Source: Paractinoplanes pyxinae
Lineage (GTDB): Bacteria > Actinomycetota > Actinomycetes > Mycobacteriales > Micromonosporaceae
Assembly (NCBI RefSeq): GCF_026626335.1
Contig: NZ_JAPNTZ010000029.1
Coordinates: 1-64,000 of the forward strand
Direction of reading: 5' to 3'
Length of the DNA stretch: 64,000 nucleotides
A program made the translations under genes and the position numbers. The notes below the pieces were generated by a model that saw only the letters and a program-made list of their open reading frames with translations, was not told the DNA's origin and searched no databases. This document shows positions 59,536-64,000 of this stretch, one piece after another (within the stretch, counting starts at the first letter, position 1; each line of letters starts with the position of its first letter).

Positions 59536-60489
59536 GTGACGCTCCTCCCACGCCTGCACCGCGTCGCCGTCCTCGTGCTGGAAGGCGCCAAGCCGCTCGA
59601 CGTCGGCATCCCGGCCCAGGTCTTCACGACCCGGGCCAGCATGCCGTACGAGGTGCGGGTCTGCGGCGCCGCGCCGGGCCTGGTCACCGGCGGTGACGGG
59701 CTCTCGTACCACGTGGCCGACGGCCTCGACGCGCTCGACTGGGCCGAGATCGTGTTCCTGCCCGGCTACCGCTTCCCCGACCGTGAGGACCCGCCCGCGG
59801 TCGTCGTCGAGGCGCTGCTGAAGGCGCACGAGCGGGGCGCCCGGCTCGCGGCCATCTCGACCGGCGCTTTCGCATTAGCCGCCACCGGGCTGCTCGACGG
59901 CAAGCGGGCCACCACGCACTGGCACTACACGCGGCAGCTGGCCCTGAAGCACCCGCGCGTGCAGGTCGACGAGAACGTGCTGTTCGTCGACGAGGGCAGC
60001 GTGCTCACCTCGGCCGGCGCCGCCTCCGGCATCGACCTGTGCCTGCACATCCTGCGCGGCGACCTCGGGATGGCCGCCTCCAACCACGCGGCCCGGCGGC
60101 TGGTCGCGGCCCCCTACCGCAGCGGCGGCCAGGCCCAGTACGTGCCGCACAGCGTCCCCCAGCCGCTGGGCGAACGCTTCGCGGCGACCCGGGAGTGGGC
60201 GCTGCACCGGCTCGACAAGCACCTGACGCTGGAGACGCTGGCCCGGCACGCCGCCGTCTCGCCGCGCACCTTCTCGCGGCGGTTCGCGGAAGACACCGGC
60301 TTCACGCCGATGCAGTGGGTCATGCGCGCCCGCATCGATCTGGCGCGTGAGCTTCTTGAGCTCTCGCAGTTGTCGGTCGAGCAGATCGCCGTACGCGTGG
60401 GTCTGGGAACCGGCTCGAATCTGCGCCTGCACTTCCAGCGGATCCTCGGCACCACGCCCAGCCAGTACCGGCGGACCTTCGTGGCGTGA
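59536..60489 (+). CDS. GlxA-family AraC-type transcriptional regulator
   Basis: This 317-aa regulator has an N-terminal DJ-1/PfpI-like domain (RVAVLVLEGAKPLDVGIPAQVF, ISTGAFALAATGLLDG). The usual nucleophile Cys is replaced by Ser. An AraC double HTH forms the C-terminus (LETLARHAAVSPRTFSRRF, SVEQIAVRVGLGTGSNLRLHF). It senses an unknown ligand. The start is GTG 59536. TATCGT 7 bp before it suggests a leaderless message. It is divergent from the thioredoxin-like gene. Confidence 0.85.
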   Translation: MTLLPRLHRVAVLVLEGAKPLDVGIPAQVFTTRASMPYEVRVCGAAPGLVTGGDGLSYHVADGLDALDWAEIVFLPGYRFPDREDPPAVVVEALLKAHERGARLAAISTGAFALAATGLLDGKRATTHWHYTRQLALKHPRVQVDENVLFVDEGSVLTSAGAASGIDLCLHILRGDLGMAASNHAARRLVAAPYRSGGQAQYVPHSVPQPLGERFAATREWALHRLDKHLTLETLARHAAVSPRTFSRRFAEDTGFTPMQWVMRARIDLARELLELSQLSVEQIAVRVGLGTGSNLRLHFQRILGTTPSQYRRTFVA

Positions 60490-60552
60490 TCCTTGCGAAC
60501 GGTGGCGCGCACGCCACTGTCCGGTTTTTGTTGAGCAGGCGAGGCTTCAGGC

Positions 60553-61548
60553 ATGACTCGCATCGCCATCAACGGATTCGGCCGCATCGGACGCAACGTG
60601 CTGCGGGCGCTGCTCGAGCGGGACAGCAAGCTCGAGGTCGTCGCCGTCAACGATCTCACGGAACCGGCCGCCCTGGCCCGGCTGCTGGCCTTCGACACCA
60701 CCGCGGGCCGGCTGGGCCGCCCGGTCACCGTCGAGGATTCCACACTGGTCGTCGACGGCCGCCGCATCAAGGTGCTCTCCGAGCCCGACCCGTCGAAGCT
60801 GCCCTGGAAGGACCTGGACGTCGACATCGTCCTCGAAGCCACCGGCCGCCTCGCCGCCGCGTCGAAGGCCCGCGCCCACCTGGACGCGGGCGCCCGCAGG
60901 GTTCTGGTCGGAGCGCCCTCGGACGGCGCCGACGTCACGCTGGCCTTCGGCATCAACAATTCCGCGTACGACGCCACGGCGCACACCATCGTGTCGAACG
61001 CCTCCTGCACGACCAACGCCCTGGCCCCGCTGGCGTCGGTGCTCGACGAACTGGCCGGCATCGAGCACGGCTTCATGACGACCGTCCACGCGTACACGCA
61101 GGAGCAGAACCTGCAGGACGGCCCGCACCGCGACCCTCGCCGCGCCCGCGCCGCCGCCGTCAACATCGTGCCGACCACCACGGGCGCGGCCAAGGCGATC
61201 GGCCTGGTGCTCCCCCGCCTGGCCGGCAAGCTGTCGGGCGACTCGATCCGGGTGCCCGTGCCGGTCGGCTCGATCGTCGAGCTCAACACCACGGTCTCGC
61301 GCGACGTCACCCGCGACGAGATCCTGACCGCCTACCGCGTGGCCGCCGACGGCCCGCTGGCCGGGATCCTCGAGTACTCGGACGACGCGCTGGTCTCGGC
61401 CGACATCGTCGGCAACCCGGCGTCGGCCATCTTCGACTCGGCGCTGACCCGGGTCGACGGCCGCCACGTGAAGGTGGTCGCCTGGTACGACAACGAGTGG
61501 GGCTTCTCGAACCGGGTCATCGACACGCTGGAGCTGCTAGCCGGCTGA
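60553..61548 (+). CDS. gap: Glyceraldehyde-3-phosphate dehydrogenase
   Basis: This 331-aa enzyme oxidises glyceraldehyde-3-phosphate to 1,3-bisphosphoglycerate with NAD. The NAD motif is INGFGRIGRNVLRAL and the active-site Cys lies in NASCTTNALAP (about residue 153), with the His in TTVHAYT. GINNSAYDATAHTIV and YDNEWGFSNRVID match the family end to end. It stands alone, without pgk/tpi, so it is probably an extra gap copy outside the usual glycolytic operon. It overlaps the convergent kinase by 32 bp. Confidence 0.95.
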   Translation: MTRIAINGFGRIGRNVLRALLERDSKLEVVAVNDLTEPAALARLLAFDTTAGRLGRPVTVEDSTLVVDGRRIKVLSEPDPSKLPWKDLDVDIVLEATGRLAAASKARAHLDAGARRVLVGAPSDGADVTLAFGINNSAYDATAHTIVSNASCTTNALAPLASVLDELAGIEHGFMTTVHAYTQEQNLQDGPHRDPRRARAAAVNIVPTTTGAAKAIGLVLPRLAGKLSGDSIRVPVPVGSIVELNTTVSRDVTRDEILTAYRVAADGPLAGILEYSDDALVSADIVGNPASAIFDSALTRVDGRHVKVVAWYDNEWGFSNRVIDTLELLAG

Positions 61549-62590
61549 ACCGCACGGTCACGACCAGTCCGCCGGCCGGTCTCGGCGCCAGGTCGAGCTC
61601 CGCGTCGTGGGCCCGGGCGATGCCGGCCACGATGGCCAGGCCCAGGCCCACACCGGCGTGCCCGTCCGTCCGTACGCGCTGGGTCCCGCGCTGAAAGGGC
61701 TCGGTGAGCGTCGGGACCAGCTCCGGCGGAAGCAGCCGGCCGGTGTTCTCGACCCGCAGCACGCCGTTCCCCGTATGGACGGTCACGAGGCCGCCGGTGG
61801 GCAGGTTGTGGACGATCGCGTTCTGGACGAGGTTCGTCATCATCCGCAGCAACAGCTCGGGTGAGCCGGTGGTCCACGCCTCCCCGCCGGTGACCTCCAG
61901 AGTGATCCCGCGCTGTTCGGCCAGCGGCAAAAGGGTTTCGACCACCTCCTCGGCGACGAGGGAGAGGTCGACGTCGTCGTCGCTCACGTTCTCGCGGCCG
62001 AGCAGCAGCAGCGCCTCGGTGAGGGCGATCGCCCGCTGGTTGGCCGCGTGCAGCCGTTCGATGACCTCGTCCGGATCGCGCGCGGGATCGTTGCGGGCCA
62101 CGTCGAGAAGGGCCCGCGAGATGGCCAGCGGGGTGCGGAGCTCGTGCGAGGCGTTGGCGGCGAACCGGCGCTGCTCGGCGACGTGCGACTCGAGCCGGTC
62201 GAGCATCGAGTCGAACGCGTCGGACAGCTCCCGGAACTCGTCGCGGCGGCCGGTCATGCGGATCCGGTGGGACAGCGACCCGCTGCCGGCCGTCCGGGCC
62301 GCGCCGGTGATCTGCTTCAGGGGCGCGAGCATGCGGCCGGCCAGGATCCAGCCCCCGATCAGCCCGAACACCAGCAGGAAGGCCAGCACCGCGGCCGCCC
62401 GGGGCGCGAAGACGTGCAGCAGGTTGGAGCGGACGGGAAACACGGCGCCGGCGGGATGGTCGGCCCGGATGAGCAGCGCCTGATCCGGCACGTAGCGCAG
62501 CAGGAACAGCCACACCGTGGCCAGCAGCAGAACCCCGGCCACCATGAGGAATCCGGCGTAGCTGAGGGTGAGCTTGACCCGGGCGCTCAT
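61517..62590 (-). CDS. Sensor histidine kinase, VanS-like
   Basis: This 357-aa kinase has two membrane helices (about 12-30 and 70-92) around a short extracellular loop. A HAMP segment (APLKQITGAARTAGSGSL) precedes the phosphoacceptor FAANASHELRTPLAIS. ATP-binding boxes NLVQNAIVHN and GHAGVGLGLAIVAG follow. ATG 62590 overlaps the regulator stop by 4 bp. With VanZ and the OmpR-type regulator upstream it forms a VanZ-R-S operon; the ligand is unproven. Confidence 0.85.
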   Translation of the reverse strand: MSARVKLTLSYAGFLMVAGVLLLATVWLFLLRYVPDQALLIRADHPAGAVFPVRSNLLHVFAPRAAAVLAFLLVFGLIGGWILAGRMLAPLKQITGAARTAGSGSLSHRIRMTGRRDEFRELSDAFDSMLDRLESHVAEQRRFAANASHELRTPLAISRALLDVARNDPARDPDEVIERLHAANQRAIALTEALLLLGRENVSDDDVDLSLVAEEVVETLLPLAEQRGITLEVTGGEAWTTGSPELLLRMMTNLVQNAIVHNLPTGGLVTVHTGNGVLRVENTGRLLPPELVPTLTEPFQRGTQRVRTDGHAGVGLGLAIVAGIARAHDAELDLAPRPAGGLVVTVRFSRLAAPACR

Positions 62591-63246
62591 GCGGCGATCC
62601 GATAGCCGACGCCGGGCACGGTGGCGATGACCCACGGCTCGCCCAGCCGCTTGCGCAACGCGGAGACGGTGATGCGCACGGCGTTCGTGAACGGGTCGGC
62701 GTTCTCGTCCCACGCCCGCTCCAGCAGGTCCTCGGCGCTGACGATGCCGCCCTCGGCCGCCACCAGCACCTCCAGCACGGCGAACTGCTTGCGGGTGAGC
62801 GCCACGTAGCGCCCGTCGCGGAACACCTCGCGCCGGAACGGGTCGAGCCGCAGGCCGCCGATCTCGCGCACCGGCGGCCGGGCGTGCGCCCGCCGGCGAT
62901 CCAGGGCGCGCAACCGCAGCACCAGTTCGCGCAGGTCGAACGGCTTGGTCAGGTAGTCGTCGGCGCCGAGCTCGAAGCCGGACGCCTTGTCGTCGATCCG
63001 GTCGGCTGCGGTGAGCATGAGGATCGGCAGCCCGCTGCCCGAGGCCACGATGCGCCGGGCGATCTCGTCACCCGAAGGCCCCGGGATGTCCCGATCCAGA
63101 ACTGCTATGTCGTACGAGTTGAGCCCGAGCAGTTCCCAGGCGGTGTCGCCGTCGAGCGCGATGTCGGCCGCGATCGCCTCCAGCCGCAGGCCGTCCCGCA
63201 CCGCCTCGGCCAGGTGCGGCTCGTCCTCCACGATCAGCACACGCAT
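62587..63246 (-). CDS. OmpR-family response regulator, VanR-like
   Basis: This is a 219-aa regulator. The receiver has VEDEPHLAEAV, Asp51 (AVLDRDIPGPSG) and ADDYLTKPF. The winged-helix domain has ALTRKQFAVLEVLVAAEGGIVSAEDLL and WVIATVPGVGYRI. The VLDRDIPGPSGD sequence around the phosphorylation site is typical of the CutR/VanR-like subgroup. It starts 3 bp after the VanZ gene and overlaps the kinase by 4 bp, so all three are one operon. Confidence 0.87.
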   Translation of the reverse strand: MRVLIVEDEPHLAEAVRDGLRLEAIAADIALDGDTAWELLGLNSYDIAVLDRDIPGPSGDEIARRIVASGSGLPILMLTAADRIDDKASGFELGADDYLTKPFDLRELVLRLRALDRRRAHARPPVREIGGLRLDPFRREVFRDGRYVALTRKQFAVLEVLVAAEGGIVSAEDLLERAWDENADPFTNAVRITVSALRKRLGEPWVIATVPGVGYRIAA

Positions 63247-63249
63247 GCC

Positions 63250-63858
63250 TCACACACTCCACCAGCGCCGGGACGCCAGTGCGGCGAGTACGGCGCCCGC
63301 GGTGTTGACCAGCACGTCGTCCACCGACGAAACCCGGTCCAGCTGAAACACGTACTGGGAAAGCTCCATCAGCAGTGAGCAACCGGCCGCGAGCGCCGCG
63401 ACCCGGGGCAGGGACGCCAGCGCCGCGAACCGGATCGGCGCGAAGAACCCCAGGGCGGCCAGGATCACCAGGTTGCCCGCGATCCCGAGCGGGCCCATGG
63501 TGATCAGGTCGCTGAACGGCACCAGGCTCACCCGCCCGGGGACGACGCCGGCGCCCGGCCCCGGCATCAGCGTCAGCCACACCATCGGCACTGTCCCGTA
63601 GACCAGACCCACCTCGGCCACCGACTTCCGCCAGGCGCCGGGGCCCGGCCGGACGCTCGCCAGGCCCCATGCCAGGAGCGCGGCCACCGGCAGGCCGACC
63701 AGAAGCATGAGCACGACGCCGTTGTCGGTGTCGTAGCAGCCGTGCCAGTGCCCGCCCAGACACCGCGGGGCGGCCATGAACAGCATGCGCCGCAGCACGA
63801 ACACCACACCCGCGAGGGCGGCGAGAACCAGGAGAACGAGCGGTATTCGGCGGGTCAT
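63250..63858 (-). CDS. VanZ-family membrane protein (paralogue 2)
   Basis: This 202-aa membrane protein has an extra N-terminal helix and a Cys-containing loop (RCLGGHWHGCYDTDNG) before the VanZ core. The core holds VPFSDLIT, NLVILAALGFFAPIRF and SSVDDVLVNTAGAVLAAL. It is the first gene of an operon with a VanR/VanS-like pair. This strengthens a link to cell-wall antibiotic sensing, but no vanH/A/X genes are present. It is a paralogue of the gene at 1655-2161. Confidence 0.85.
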   Translation of the reverse strand: MTRRIPLVLLVLAALAGVVFVLRRMLFMAAPRCLGGHWHGCYDTDNGVVLMLLVGLPVAALLAWGLASVRPGPGAWRKSVAEVGLVYGTVPMVWLTLMPGPGAGVVPGRVSLVPFSDLITMGPLGIAGNLVILAALGFFAPIRFAALASLPRVAALAAGCSLLMELSQYVFQLDRVSSVDDVLVNTAGAVLAALASRRWWSV

Positions 63859-63923
63859 GCCACCATCGAAGCCGAGGTGTTGTTGCGGCAGCGTATGGAC
63901 TTCCCGATAGGCCCGCGATACCT

Positions 63924-64000
63924 CTACAGAGTGACCACCAGCTTGGTCGCCGAGACGCCCCGGCGCTGCTGGTCCATGGCGTCCTGCAGGTCGGACAGCG
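63924..64000 (-). CDS. C-terminus of an alcohol dehydrogenase (partial)
   Basis: Only the last 25 codons are in the window: ...LSDLQDAMDQQRRGVSATKLVVTL-stop. The pattern of an Asp/Glu-rich helix, then GVSATKLVVTL, is the usual end of zinc-type alcohol dehydrogenases and quinone oxidoreductase-like MDR enzymes. The start and catalytic part lie beyond the right edge. Confidence 0.55.
   Translation of the reverse strand, partial: LSDLQDAMDQQRRGVSATKLVVTL

Noticed and set aside
61517..63858. A full glycopeptide resistance cluster
   Set aside because: VanZ, a regulator and a kinase are present but no vanH, vanA/B-type ligase or vanX is seen next to them.

Overview
This window is very G+C-rich DNA from a high-GC actinobacterium. 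The gene content fits a soil, spore-forming actinomycete: LAL and SARP regulators, F420-type enzymes, many two-component systems, secreted plant-polymer lyases with ricin-type modules, and 4-bp ATGA/GTGA operon overlaps. The frequent CGTACG codon context and the general look suggest Micromonosporaceae such as Actinoplanes. That assignment is an inference and was not tested. I see no rRNA, tRNA, phage, insertion sequence or CRISPR array.

Layout. 0-5 kb: small metabolic genes (S51 peptidase, APH-fold kinase, VanZ, a pterin-dehydratase/VOC fusion, PPOX/F420 protein, flavin reductase, AEC transporter, glutathione peroxidase). 5.4-10 kb: a spore-photoproduct-lyase-like radical SAM enzyme, a secreted PL1 pectate lyase with LacI-type operators, and a methyltransferase. 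10-12 kb: MarR, azoreductase and a membrane protein. 12.4-21.1 kb: three large LAL-type LuxR regulators. 21-23.4 kb: a PL11 rhamnogalacturonan lyase. 23.6-24.6 kb: arsR with an arsM lacking its 5' end. 25-28.6 kb: two large inverted repeats, then an esterase and a frameshifted Baeyer-Villiger-type monooxygenase. 28.7-34.3 kb: a NarL-type two-component pair, a hemerythrin, and a DUF1501/DUF1800 pair. 35-39 kb: an extradiol dioxygenase and two GH43 arabinan-degrading enzymes. 39-40.7 kb: nsrR-hmp nitric-oxide detoxification. 43-46.3 kb: an AfsQ1/Q2-like system with a GerMN lipoprotein, a small membrane protein and a STAS protein. 48-53.6 kb: a second NarL pair whose kinase has a repeat-expanded ATP lid, an aldo/keto reductase and a SARP/AfsR regulator. 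53.6-56.4 kb: an SDR followed by a four-gene membrane-lipid-like operon. 56.4-60.5 kb: LysR/MFS, a thioredoxin-like protein and a GlxA-like regulator. 60.5-64 kb: gap, then a VanZ-VanR-VanS-like operon and the end of an alcohol dehydrogenase.

Three genome-scale patterns stand out. (1) Degenerate tandem repeats of several unrelated unit lengths (48, 58, 61, 76 and 84 bp) fill intergenic spaces. Repeats of similar style have also expanded in frame inside genes, most strikingly in a LAL regulator and inside the ATP lid of a histidine kinase. (2) Of 13 convergent gene pairs, 8 overlap at their 3' ends and 3 more are separated by 4 bp or less. (3) Several regulatory genes have a -10-like hexamer 6-7 bp before the start codon, suggesting leaderless transcripts. 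Functionally, the secreted lyases and GH43 enzymes form a scattered pectin/arabinan degradation set. Matching GTCAC-N6-GTCAT boxes link the AfsQ-like pair to the neighbouring lipoprotein/STAS genes.
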